Shown here piece by piece: positions 1-10,415 of a stretch of DNA of 64,000 nt. This DNA is from Mycoplasma sp. 1578d (lineage in GTDB: Bacteria; Bacillota_I; Bacilli_A; Mycoplasmatales; Metamycoplasmataceae): positions 496,001-560,000 of the forward strand of contig NZ_CP102081.1 in assembly GCF_024582695.1 (NCBI RefSeq), in the 5' to 3' direction. The notes beneath the pieces were generated by a model that was not told the DNA's origin, did no database searches, and saw only the letters and a list, made by a program, of their open reading frames with translations. How positions within the stretch are numbered: the stretch's first letter is position 1; each line of letters begins with the position of its first letter. The position numbers and the translations under genes are program-made.

Positions 1-483
1 ATTGATAAAAAGAAAAACAACATTGTTGCTCGTCCACAAATTATTACACGTGGTAGCTTTTTTGTTAAAACTTCTAAAGAATTAGTTGAAGAAGCAAAAC
101 GGATCGCACATGGGGCAATTTTATATATTATTAAAAATAATCCGAAATGAACCACTCAAGAACTTGAGCAAATTGTTATCGAACGTTTATCAGGCTTATT
201 TTACAAGGAAAAGAGAAGAAATCCAATTATTATTCCAACTATTCTTTACCTTGAAGAAAAAAGCGATCCTGAACTTAATAAGTTAAAAATTAAATTTCTT
301 TCTCCAAAAGAAAAGCGTAATTTACTAAATTTAAATTCTGAAAAAGAAAATCCTAACAACCAAGAATTAACCAAGAATAAGAAAACTCAAGCAAGAATTA
401 AAAAGCAATTAAATCAAATTAAAAAAATGCTCTTTGAAACTGTAGATGAACAATTAGATATTGATGAAGAAGATGAAAAATAA
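1..483 (+). CDS. rnj: Ribonuclease J, C-terminal part (5' end outside window)
   Basis: The reading frame is open from base 1 to a TAA at 481-483, giving the last 160 residues. The stretch near residues 10-45 (ARPQIITRGSFFVKTSKEL followed by an alpha-helical EEAKR segment) matches the C-terminal region of the metallo-beta-lactamase/beta-CASP exonuclease-endonuclease RNase J, which matures and degrades RNA. One in-frame TGA is read as Trp (NNPKWTTQ). The tail after residue ~110 is Lys/Glu/Asn-rich and ends in an acidic run, a mycoplasma-style extension. The catalytic domains are upstream of the window, so whether it is J1 or J2 cannot be decided. It converges on the coiled-coil gene with only 6 nt between stop codons. 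Confidence 0.8.
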
Positions 484-489
484 TTAATT

Positions 490-3228
490 TTATACTGCAA
501 TTGCCGATACAAACACAAGAGTAGAAGTAACCTTTCCTCCTGAAAAATTATAATCATTTTCACTTAAATTATGTGGGCCATAAGAACTTGAGCTACTTAA
601 TAACTCTCCAACCTTAATTTTTGCATCAAATTCGGTTCGAACTGTAATTACCCCATCATTTGAGAGCGAAACTGTAAATCAAGAATCGGCTTGTGTCGTT
701 TTGTAATCGTACTTTATTGTATAAAAGGTCACAATATCGCCAGTGGTGGCCGTGGTATAAGAATAACTGTCTCCTCTTAGAAAAGTTAAGTCACTTAAAA
801 AATAATCATTTCAGAGTTTTTTTGTCTTTTCTCTTCTTGTTAGAATGAAATTTTTCATTTTCTGATCGATAATATCGAAATAAAAAACTTTAATATCATG
901 GAATAGATCAATATAATATTTTTCCTCACTTGAAGCTGAAATTTTTATTCCATTATCTGCTTTTCTAAATGAGATTGCTTCTTCTTTTGGAATGATCAAT
1001 TCTTTTTTATAATCCTTATCCAAGGACGTATTTAACACTGTTTTTTTACGAACAGTTAAACCATTAATTTCACCCAATTTCTCAATACTGATTATTTTTT
1101 CGTTTAAATTAGTGATTTGATTTCTTGCTCTCTCTATCTCTTTTTCTAATTCTTCGGTTTTTAGGTTTTTTTCTATTTTTTCAAGTTCATATTGTTTAAT
1201 TTTTCCGTTAATTTGTTGAATATCGCTATCTTTGGTAGCGATTATTTTATCTTTATCTCCAAGCTTTTTATTAATCACTCGCTTATATAATAAAAGCATT
1301 TCGTCAAATACATTTGAATAATGAGCTAAATATTTCTTAAATAAACCATTCATTTGTTTATAATCTTGCGAATCCTTAGATTCAAAGCTTTTTCCAATTA
1401 AAGAACGTAATTTTTCAACGTTAATTTTATCTTTAATTGCTTCTTCAATAATACTATTTGCAGTTGTTTTTAATAAGTTTAATTTATTTTTTAAATTTTC
1501 AATTGTTGATGAAAGATCAGAGAGGGTTTTTGTTTTCTCATTTTTAACGCTAGTTAAAAATGTTCGAGTTTGCTCTAATTCTTTACTGATTTTTGTAAGT
1601 TGTATTTCTTTTTTATTAAGGTTTTCATTAGCCTGTTTTAGTTGTTCATTTACCAAAGTAAATTCATGAGTTTTGGATTGTAATAGATTTTTAGTCACAA
1701 TTAAATTCTTATTTGCTTCATTAAGCTGTTGCTTGGTTCTATTGTAATCTTGCTTGAGAACATTAAGAACATTATCCTTATATTCTTGAATAACTTGGTC
1801 AGCAGTTTTTAACGCTGATTCGACAAATGGCTCGTATTTATTGATAAAGTCCTCACTAGCATATTGATCTTTGAGTCTTTCTAAATTAGCTATTTGCTCA
1901 TTTAAACGTTGCGACAATTGAATTTTTTGAGAAGCGTCCGAAGCTTTTATTGCTATATCAATGTTTTTAAGCGAATTGATAATACTATTTAGCGAATTTT
2001 TAAATGATGTAGTAAGACTTTCTTTGAGTTTTTTTAAATTGGCTAAAACCTTAGTTTTATCACGTAGGGCTTGAGTCAGTTTATCATTTATCTCTTCTTT
2101 TTCGTGATTAAGTTGCTTGATTTCTTTATCATTTTGAGCGATAGTTTTTAAAGATTGTTCATAAAAATCTAAGTATATATTAATAGCTAATTCGCTATAG
2201 TTTGAACTAAGTTGAGTTCAATATTTGATTTTTGAAGAAAAAATATCAGTATCTAAAATCATTAAGGTTGAAAAATCATCGTTTTTAATTGCTTCTTGAA
2301 GTGAATTTCTTGCAAGTTGAACTTGTTCTTGTAAAAATGTTTGGTAATCACTCAATGATTTAGATAATCGCTCAAGATTATCCTTAAATTCTTCATTGGT
2401 TGTTTTAGAACCTAATTGGAGTGATTTTTCAATTAAGGTATCAGTAAAGTTTTTTAAAACAGTAACTGTTTCACTTAAATTCAGAGTTGTTTGAATGCTT
2501 TTTAGTATGCTTTCTTGTAGTTTTTTGGATGTATCTGAGATTTTTGAACTGAGTTGATTGATTCGATCTTTGTTTTGGTTGATTTCGTTGTTTAGATTAT
2601 CAACTAATTCTAAATTATAATCATGGTATCTTTTTTGATAATCGTTTAAAAATTGTGAATTTTCCTTAAAATTAGCTGTATTAGCCAAATCTAAAAGGTT
2701 AATATTTGCGATTAATTCATTTAGTTGATTGATTTTTGTGATTAAGAATTCATTTTTGAACTTATCTGAATTTAATTCATTTAAATTTTTGAGTTTATCT
2801 AGCAACACATTAATGCTAATCAGTAATGAGTTTTTTAATTTATTCAAATGTGTTTTTAAATATTCTTGATACTGTTTGTTTTTCAATAATTCTGATGATA
2901 CTCCTTCAGTAGAATTAATTAACTTGTTGAGTAAATCATTAGTTTCACCACTGAAAGTATCATTAGCAGCGTTAACAATTTTTAAAACGCCTTCAAGCGA
3001 AGAAACCTCATTTTTGAGTTTGGTATTCTCTTCTCGAAGCATTGTTATTTCGGTTTTAAGGACTGTAATTTCAGAATTTAAGGAAATAATTTCAGTTTCT
3101 TTACTTTTTAATTGCGAATTTTTATAGCTCAAAATTCCTAGAGCCGTTCCTAAAATTCCACCCCCAAACACTGATGTAGCACCAGTTGTAAGCAATGCTC
3201 TTTTTAATGTTCTTTTATTTTTAAACAT
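490..3228 (-). CDS. Membrane-anchored coiled-coil protein, 912 aa, unknown function
   Basis: Two TGA (Trp) codons and no TAA/TAG connect what look like separate pieces into one 912-codon frame. The start is preceded by a strong AAGGAGG. A basic N-terminus (MFKNKRTLKR) and one hydrophobic, Gly-rich segment at residues ~12-33 without a lipobox suggest an uncleaved anchor with the rest outside the cell. Residues ~40-330 and ~430-720 are heptad-like, Lys/Glu/Leu/Asn-rich coiled coil. The last ~180 residues are different: aromatic, Ser/Thr-rich and beta-like, with little charge, probably a globular domain. I do not recognise the family. Long anchored coiled coils in mycoplasmas can be cytoskeletal, adhesive or SMC-like; nothing here decides between these. 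Confidence 0.75.
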
Positions 3229-3343
3229 AATCCTCCTTACAAAAGAACAATAAAAAAACTGAAAATTTTGTTTAAAATAAAATTATTTCCCGATTTTTCT
3301 ATTTATAAAGTTTTTTAGAGTTCTTATTTTAGCTCTTTTAAAG

Positions 3344-3349
3344 TATAAT
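3344..3349 (+). promoter_or_regulatory. -10 box of degV (leaderless type)
   Basis: A perfect TATAAT ends 6 nt before the degV ATG. Transcription would begin at or next to the start codon, so no Shine-Dalgarno sequence fits. No clear -35 is visible, as is usual in mycoplasmas. Confidence 0.6.
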
Positions 3350-3355
3350 AATGCT

Positions 3356-4195
3356 ATGAAAAAATTAGGCATTATTATTGATTCATTTGCTTGTTTAACT
3401 TCAATTCAAGCAAAAGAATTAGAGTATCATTTATTGCCACTCCAGGTCGAAATTAACGGAGAATTGATCAAAGAAGAAACAATTAATAATATTAATTTAC
3501 TTGAGCAAATTAAACAATCGCAATCTTGTAAAACTTCTTTACCAAATTTAGCTTTAATTCAAGAAACTTTGGACTTTTGTTCACAAAATTATGATGACAC
3601 TATTTTTATTGGTGTGAGTGAACATTTATCGTCAACTCCAAAGTACATTAATTCACTTTCAAAAGATCACAATAATATTCATGTAATTAAAAACAATTTA
3701 GTCGGTTCACAAATTAGACGAGCGATCGAACTTGCTAAAGATATATATAATAAAACCCAAAGCATTATTCAAGTCAAAAAGAGCATTAAAAGTTTTGTTT
3801 CTAAATGTTCTACCTACATTTTACCGGCTAATTTAGAGCATCTAATTAAAGGTGGTCGTTTACAAGGTATTAAAAAATTACTGCTCACAACTATTAAAAT
3901 GGTTCCATTATTAAAATATGACTCTGACGGTACTGTTTCAGTGGCAAGCCTAAAACGCACTTCTAAAGGAGCTATTGATAAATTAATTGAAAAAGTAAGT
4001 GAAGAAGCTAAGAATCTTAAAAATCCTGCGTATCAAATTATTCGAGGAATCGATCGAGTGATTAACCAAAAATTTGATCAATCTACACAAAATTTACCAA
4101 TTTTAAATAAAGAAATTACTCCAGCTGCCATAGCAATTCATACTGGTCCAGATGCAATTTGTTTAACTTCAATGCCAAGTAAAGAGGAGATTTAA
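3356..4195 (+). CDS. DegV family fatty-acid-binding protein
   Basis: 279 aa, normal DegV length. The N-terminus MKKLGIIIDSFACL corresponds to the DegV opening (...I.tDSt.dl), and the central part has the family layout: the ISxGxSxxLSST-like loop appears as FIGVSEHLSSTPKY (~residues 81-94), and residues ~158-195 contain NLEHLIKGGRL, the conserved region near the ligand. DegV (FakB-type) proteins bind a fatty acid and present it to the kinase FakA; this is family knowledge. The gene lies 2 nt before a PTS IIA gene, and the ribosome binding site of that gene (GAGGAG) is inside the degV end, so the two are co-transcribed. Confidence 0.8.
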   Translation: MKKLGIIIDSFACLTSIQAKELEYHLLPLQVEINGELIKEETINNINLLEQIKQSQSCKTSLPNLALIQETLDFCSQNYDDTIFIGVSEHLSSTPKYINSLSKDHNNIHVIKNNLVGSQIRRAIELAKDIYNKTQSIIQVKKSIKSFVSKCSTYILPANLEHLIKGGRLQGIKKLLLTTIKMVPLLKYDSDGTVSVASLKRTSKGAIDKLIEKVSEEAKNLKNPAYQIIRGIDRVINQKFDQSTQNLPILNKEITPAAIAIHTGPDAICLTSMPSKEEI

Positions 4196-4197
4196 CC

Positions 4198-4674
4198 ATG
4201 CAATTACAAGTTAAAGATTTAATCTCAGAAGAAAACATTTTTCTAGATATTGTCGCTCAAGATCATGACCAAGCTTTATTTAAAGTGTCAGAATTATTGC
4301 AAAAAAACGGTTTTGTCAAAGAAGCTCAAAAGTTCTATGACGCTTTGTTATATCGCGAAAATTTAATGCCAACGGCATTAAATGGCGGAATTGCTGTGCC
4401 ACACGGAGTCTCTTCAACAGTCAATAAATCCTTTATTTCGATTGCACGCATTAAAGAAGGTGTTGATTGGCATGCAGCTGATAAACAGGATGTTAAATTA
4501 TTATTAATTTTAGGAACTCCAAGACAAGAAAGCGATTGTCAAATCGATGTACTTCAAATGATCAGTTTATGATCATTGGATGATGAATTAGTTAAATCGC
4601 TATACACTCAAAACGATCCTAAGTTAATCAAACAAATGATTGTGAAAAAGTTTGTAATTATTGAAACTGAATAA
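4198..4674 (+). CDS. PTS EIIA component, mannitol/fructose (EIIA-Ntr) type
   Basis: 158 aa with one internal TGA (Trp). The active-site histidine is in GGIAVPHGVS (~residue 66), the phosphorylated His of the fructose/mannitol EIIA family. Layout is typical: N-terminal strand and helix, ENLMPTALNGGIAVPHG, then an ALL..LGTP.. strand and a C-terminal helix. It follows degV by 2 nt and is closed by a strong terminator. No EIIB or EIIC is adjacent, so it is an orphan EIIA; its sugar or regulatory partner cannot be read from the context. Confidence 0.8.
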
Positions 4675-4705
4675 AAAACAACAAGAAAAATTCTTGTTGT
4701 TTTTT
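4675..4705 (+). terminator. Intrinsic terminator after the PTS IIA gene
   Basis: Inverted repeat AACAACAAGAA / TTCTTGTTGTT with a 3-nt loop followed by a T run. It starts directly behind the IIA stop codon and also faces the convergent RpiR gene. Confidence 0.85.
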
Positions 4706-4720
4706 GTGAGTAAAAATATT

Positions 4721-5482
4721 TTAACCACGATATGAACTTTTTGTCAGGTAATTTAAATTTTCAGGATTTTCTCTTAATTCATCTAATACTTTGTTGAAAA
4801 ATTTCAATGTCTTTTCTCTAGCATCGTTGGTAAAAATTCTTAATCCATCTTGGCGTTCTTTGCTTGAAATTTCAACAAATAATGCTAGTTTATTTAATAA
4901 ATGTTTAGGTGCTCATGAACTAATTAGGGCAACTTGAGCATGAGTATTTTCCATTAATTTGATCATTCAATTATGCTGGAGTGAAATACTATTAACAATA
5001 ATTAAGTCTTTTGATGTTAAAATTTTGCTCAAACCAAATTGTTCGTATTTATTAGCAACATAAATAGCGTTTTTATTCATGCGTAAAAGTTGAATATAAA
5101 AACCTTGATTCATTCATGAAGCTCCTGATACTCCAACGAGTAAAATTTTATGAGCTGTATTTATTAATTGAGCTAAATTATAAGCATTGTTTAGCTTGAT
5201 TTTTTTCGGTTTATGCTCACTATTTTCAATCATTGAGTTATGGATGTATAAAAGCTCTTTGACATTACTTAGGCCGATTCGGCGAGTAAAAAATGTAAAC
5301 GTACTGGGTGAAACTGCAATTTCGGTACAAAATTTTCTCGCTTGAGTAAGCAAAATTCCACGTTTATTTCGAATGAGTAATTCTGAAGCAATATATGAGT
5401 GAATATCATTAGAGCTATTTTTGACATTAATTAAACTTGAAACATATGCAGCCTCTTTTTTGCTGTTGACCGTACTTCTCAT
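4721..5482 (-). CDS. MurR/RpiR family transcriptional regulator
   Basis: 253 aa, with several TGA codons read as Trp. The N-terminal ~75 residues form a helix-turn-helix of the HTH_6 type (LTQARKFCTEIAVSPSTFTFFTRRIGL at residues ~45-71, compare IAxxxxVSxxTVxRFxxxLGxxG). The C-terminal half has the sugar-isomerase (SIS) fold that senses phosphosugars: ILLVGVSGAS near residue 115 is the first strand-loop. Relatives repress or activate genes for sugar-phosphate metabolism. The gene lies directly downstream of xfp on the same strand but has its own promoter and is separated by a terminator. Plausible targets are xfp or the ascorbate operon; this is inference. Confidence 0.8.
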
Positions 5483-5488
5483 AGTTTT

Positions 5489-5494
5489 ATTATA
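5489..5494 (-). promoter_or_regulatory. -10 box of the RpiR gene (leaderless type)
   Basis: TATAAT on the minus strand ending 6 nt before the ATG at 5482. The spacing places transcription start at the start codon. Confidence 0.6.
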
Positions 5495-5510
5495 TCAAAA
5501 CAAGATTATA

Positions 5511-5568
5511 AAAAAGTAAGGTCTATAAAACTATTCAGCCTGATGCTTTCTAGTTTATAAACCTTACT
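5511..5568 (-). terminator. Large stem-loop terminator after xfp
   Basis: Arms at 5551-5568 and 5515-5533 pair over about 17 positions (AGTAAGGT..TATAAA..CTA) with a 17-nt loop, and the minus-strand transcript then enters a run of six T. It ends the xfp transcript just upstream of the RpiR promoter. Confidence 0.75.
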
Positions 5569-5575
5569 AAATAAA

Positions 5576-7942
5576 TTATTTTTTGTTAATTCCTTTTCAT
5601 TTTCAGTTTCTTACCTCAGGCATATCTATTCCATGCTCATAAATATATTTTTTATGCTCTTTAATTTTGTTTTTCATACGGTTAACAAAATTAATTGATT
5701 GTGATTTAAGAGCGGCTTTAGCTCCAGTGATTGACATGTGGAAACGATCCATTTCAGACATTAAACGAATGTCAAATGATGTAGTAATATCTCCGTTTTC
5801 TCTATATCCATGTGGGTATAATTTTCGGTTTTTTCTAAGGAAGAAAATATCTCTTAAAATTCCTTCAAAGCCGTGGAAAGCAAATACAACTGGCTTGTCT
5901 TTGGTAAAGACAGCGTCAAATTCTGTATCTGAAAGTCCTCGAGGATCAATGCTTGGATGTCTTAATTTTAATAAATCAATAACATAAACAAATCTAATTT
6001 TTAAATTAGGGAATGCTTCGTGTAAGTATGAAATTGAAGCCAGTGCCTCAAGGTTTGGTTCAGTTCCTGAAGCAACAAAGACAAGATCTGGCTCTTCATT
6101 TCTTTTAGTTGTTGATGCTCACTCAATGACTTTGTATCCGTTTTTGAGCATTTGTTCAACTTCAAAAACTGAATATCATTGTTCTCTTGGTTGTTTTGAA
6201 GCAACAATTAAGTTAATGACATCTCTTTCTTTGAATGATTTATCTAATACAGCTAAAAGTGAGTTAGAATCAGCTGGTAAATATTCTCTAATTAATTCTG
6301 GTTTTTTATCAGCTAAGTGTCCTAAAATCCCTGGATCTTGGTGAGTGTATCCGTTATGATCTTGTTGAAATGCTGTTGAAGTAGCGATAATATTCAATGA
6401 TGGATAATCATTTCTTCAATGCACTTTTTTAGCTTTAGCAACTCATTTCATGTGTTGAGTAAGCATTGAATCCACCACTCTTAAGAATGATTCATAACTC
6501 GCAAAAAAACCATGTCTCCCAGTTAAAACATATCCTTCAAGCATTCCTTGAACTTGATGCTCTGAAAGTTGTGAATCAATAATTCTTCCGGCAGGTGAAA
6601 GCGATTCATCAAGGTCAGGCTCAATTCTTTCCATTCATTGTCGATTAGTGACTTTAAGCACATCAAATAAACGGTTAGATTTAGTTTCGTCAGGTCCAAA
6701 AACTCTAAAATTTTTAGGATTTTGTCTAATTACTTCAGCAAGATATGAACTTGCAGTAACCATATCTTGTGCTTTCATTTCTCCTGGTTTGAAATTAAGA
6801 ACAAATTTGGTTCAATCAGGAAGATTTAGCTCTTGTGGCTTCACCCCTCCATTTGTAATCGGGTGCATTGCCATTCGTTTAAGACCTTGAGGTGCAATTT
6901 GAGCAAATTCTTGCTTAAATGACCCATCATTATTAAATAATTCATGAGGCTTATATGAAAGCAATCATTCTTTTAATTCAGATAAGTATTTTGGTTTTTC
7001 AGCACTTACAGGAATTGGAACTTGGTGAGCTCTAAAACTTCCTTCAATAGTTAAATTGTCAAATTTATTTGGAGCTGTTCATCCTTTTGGAGTACGAACA
7101 ACTAAAGCAGGTCAAATTGGACGAGTCGCACTTTCAGCTGTTCCTTTTCTTGCTTTAGCTTGAATTTTCAGAATTTTTTTAATGGCTTTGTCAAATTTCG
7201 AGGCCATTATTCCGTGAATTTTCTCTTCATCCCCAACATTTGCTTCAACAAAAATAGCTTCTCATCCGAATCCAGCAAGAAGTTGAGAAATTTCTTTGTC
7301 ACTTTTTCTGCTTAAAATAGTAGGGTTTGAAATTTTTGCACCATTAAGATGCAAAATAGGCAATACTGCTCCATCATTAACTGGATTAATAAAACTTGAA
7401 GCATACCATCCTGCCATTAATGGTCCAGTTTCGGCCTCTCCATCTCCAATAACTGTAGCGGCAATGATATTTGGATTATCTAAAATCGCTCCTACTGCAT
7501 GGCTAATTGAGTAACCTAATTCTCCACCTTCGTGAATTGAACCAGGAGTTTCAGGAGCAGCGTGTGAAGCAGTTCCCCCTGGAAAACTAAAGTGTTTGAA
7601 CAATTTTTGCATTCCATTTAAATCTTGTGTAATTTCAGGGAATAATTCTGTATATGAACCATCAAGATATGAGTTTGAAATCATTACTTGTCCACCGTGC
7701 CCTGGGCCTTCAATATAAAACATATCTAGGTTATATTTGTTAATTACACGATTTAAATGAGCGTAAATTAAGTTTTGCCCTGGAATAGTTCCCCAGTGTC
7801 CAATTGGATATAACTTAATATCTTCAGGTTTTAATTCTTCGAGTAAAAGCGGATTATTTTTTAAGTACATTTGACCAAGGCTTAAATAATTAGCAGCTCT
7901 TCATCATGCATGAATTTTGTTTAAATAACTTTTTTTCTTCAT
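5576..7942 (-). CDS. xfp: Phosphoketolase (D-xylulose 5-phosphate / D-fructose 6-phosphate)
   Basis: 788 aa, full family length, assembled across many TGA (Trp) codons. Thiamine-diphosphate motif GDGEAETGP (~residue 160) plus hallmark stretches [35 protein letters not shown] and SNRLFDVL. It splits xylulose 5-phosphate (or fructose 6-phosphate) with phosphate into acetyl-phosphate and glyceraldehyde 3-phosphate (or erythrose 4-phosphate); acetate kinase can make ATP from acetyl-phosphate. The start has AAAGG 5-9 nt upstream and a -10 box at 7995-8000. It is probably monocistronic, with a strong terminator behind it. It would consume the xylulose 5-phosphate made by the ascorbate operon at 33.6-41.0 kb. 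Confidence 0.95.
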
Positions 7943-7994
7943 AAGACCTTTCTTTTTATATGTTTTTGGAAAAAATATTTACAAATATATTCAA

Positions 7995-8000
7995 ATTATA
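7995..8000 (-). promoter_or_regulatory. -10 box of xfp
   Basis: TATAAT on the minus strand 52 nt before the xfp ATG, giving a leader of about 45 nt with an AAAGG ribosome binding site. The rest of 7943-8090 is AT-rich; I see no clear operator. Confidence 0.5.
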
Positions 8001-8090
8001 ACAGAAAAAGAAAGTATAAATTGCTATTATAAACAAAAACAAACAATTTGTAAAACATTTTTTTAAAAATAAAAAGGAATTTAAAAATTG

Positions 8091-8876
8091 TTATTTTGTT
8101 GTTATATTGTAGAAAGGATTTCTTATTTCAGCGGTTAAAACATTAAGTTCAGGAAATGCTTTGGTAAGTAATTCAGACATGTGTCATATAAAAACTTGCT
8201 CGTCTAAATGCGGAATTTCTAGTATTTTAGCTTTGATTTGGTGAAAATTAATTCAATCGCTTCATTTAAAATCGCTACTAATAATCAGATCGTAATGACG
8301 AAAATGAAATTGATTAATATCGCCAATATATCCACTTCCACTTAAAATAGCAATTTTTCTAAGTGGTTGATGATAATTTTGGTGATCAAAATTAGTACGA
8401 AAATGCTCAAGATTTAGGTGTTTATATATTTTTTGGAGCACTTGAGCAAAAGTAAGATTGACACTTAAACAAGCACTATATTTAGGCGACCCATATTCAA
8501 AATAATTTTCAAGTCCTAAATATTTAACAATTTGATATGAAGTTCCGTATAAATGACCATCATAATTAGTATGGAGTGAATAAACAAAAATTTTAAGTTT
8601 TTTGAGTTGATTAAAAATGTCTTGTTTATACGGAGCTTTTATTCATTCTAATTGTTTAGTTTTTTCAAAGAAAAATGGATGATGGGTAATAATTAAATTA
8701 CAATTTTGATCAATAGCTTTTTGTAATACATCATAAGTTAAATCAATGGCTAATACTACTCCATTGATTTTGTTTCTTTGATTAAATTTAACAGCAAAGC
8801 CACTGGGATCTCATGGTTCTTTATTGATGTTAGGATATAATTCATTAAGATAATTAATCAATTGCTTAACTTGCAT
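8091..8876 (-). CDS. Nif3-like dinuclear metal centre protein (GTP cyclohydrolase I type 2 family)
   Basis: 261 aa, not visible as a long ORF unless TGA is read as Trp. Begins MQVKQLINYLNELYP and has the metal ligands LIITHHPFFF (~residues 63-72, family THHPLxF), HTNYDG (~residue 105) and a late H..E-type region (the family's second histidine cluster). Relatives form toroidal hexamers with two bound metals; the physiological reaction is unsettled. It starts 2 nt after the rpoD stop. The same neighbour follows sigA in Bacillus (yqfO), which supports both the identity and the operon. Confidence 0.85.
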
Positions 8877-8878
8877 AA

Positions 8879-10405
8879 TTAGTTTTTAAGAAAATCTTTA
8901 AGATTTTTACCATGTTTAGAATTGGATTTGATTTTGCGTAAAATTTTATTTTCAATTTGACGAATCCGTTCTTTAGAAACTCCGTTTCGTTCGCGAGCAA
9001 GTTCTTCAAGTGAATGAATACGATAACTTTCGCCATTGCCATTTTTTCCTACTCCAAACCGTTTGCAAATCAATTCTTTTTCATCTAATTCAAGAGTTTC
9101 ATCGATAATTTGTTGAAGCACTTCGGCTAGTTCTTCTTGGGCAACATAATCAACTGGATTAATGACATTTTCATCTTTAACAAAATCGCTAAAGCTTGAA
9201 TCGTTTTCTTTACCAACTTGCTTGTCTAGCGAAATTGGATCAATATTGATTTTACGGATATAACGAACTTTATCTGGGGTATATCCTTGGCCAAATTTAG
9301 CCGCGATTTGTTCATCACTAGGTTCAGTTCCTAATTCTTGTTGCAATTCACGTTCAATTTTAGAAATTTTATTAATTGTTTCAACCATGTGAACCGGAAT
9401 CCGAATGGTACGAGCTTGGTCAGCTACAGCCCGTGTAATAGCTTGACGAATTCATCAAGTAGCATAGGTTGAGAATTTAAAACCTTTATGAACATTATAT
9501 TTTTGAACAGCTTTTAAAATTCCAGCATTACCTTCTGAAATTAAATCAATAAATGAAAGTCCACGATTTTTATACTTTTTAGCATTATTAATCACTAAAC
9601 GTAAATTGCTTTGAATCAGTTTGTCACGGGCTTTTTTACCTCTAAAACCACCTTTTTCAATTAATGTAGCTAAACGTTTTTCTTCTTCAACAGATAATAA
9701 TTCACCATACTTACCAATTCAACGCATGTACCATTTAACAATATCATTGGTTTCGGTCAGTTTATTTTGAAGTGATTTACGTTTTTTTGTTAAATCATCT
9801 TCATTAAAGTCAATTTCAGCTTCAAAGTCACTCAAACTTAAATTACTTAAATCAATTTCTTCATCTTCAATGCTTTCAGAATCAAAATCAGCCTCAAGTT
9901 CACTCTCGCTTTCTTCATCATCCTCGTCTTCTTCGTCAAGATTATCATCACTTGAGTTAAAATCTTCATCTGTGTCTAGAGTTTCAAGATCTAAAAATTC
10001 ATCATCATCTAACACATCGTCAAAATCCTCATCATCATCTAATAAATCAGCCTCAAAATCATGTTTATCATCTAAGTGATCAACATTTGGATCACTTAAG
10101 TTTGATTTTGAATCTTTGTTTTTGTTTTTTAAAACTTTTTTGCTTGATTTTTTAGGGGTCTGATCACTTTGAATTTGAATTTTAATATCTTTTAACGAAG
10201 CAAAATCCTCATCTCCAAAATCGACTTGATCTCTAATGTATTCTTTTTCTCTTAGTAATTCAAATAATTCATCTGAACTTTCTTCATCGACCACAATATT
10301 CTTTTTAAGTAAAAAATCAAACACTTCCTCTTGGTTAAAGTGCTTCTTTTTCTTACTTTTGAGCTCTTTGTCTAAAATGTCTAAGACTAACTTATATTTT
10401 TCCAT
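8879..10405 (-). CDS. rpoD: Primary RNA polymerase sigma factor (RpoD/SigA)
   Basis: 508 aa over one TGA at 9719-9721. C-terminal part: region 2 ([33 protein letters not shown]), region 3 ([15 protein letters not shown]) and region 4 ([12 protein letters not shown], then [21 protein letters not shown]) are all standard. The N-terminal ~220 residues are unusual: a short folded start followed by a very acidic Asp/Glu/Ser-rich stretch of about 100 residues (~115-215), in place of the shorter region 1.1 of other bacteria. Start has GGAG 6-9 nt upstream. It lies 10 nt after dnaG and 2 nt before nif3, in the macromolecular synthesis operon order. Confidence 0.95.
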
Positions 10406-10415
10406 AATACTCCAA

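Noticed and set aside
6001-6890. Multiple short frames on both strands
   Set aside because: Shadows of, or TGA-split pieces within, the phosphoketolase gene.
9870-10079. Serine-rich 69-aa frame on the plus strand
   Set aside because: Antisense shadow of the acidic Asp/Glu codons of rpoD (GAT/GAA read backwards give Ser/Phe-type codons).
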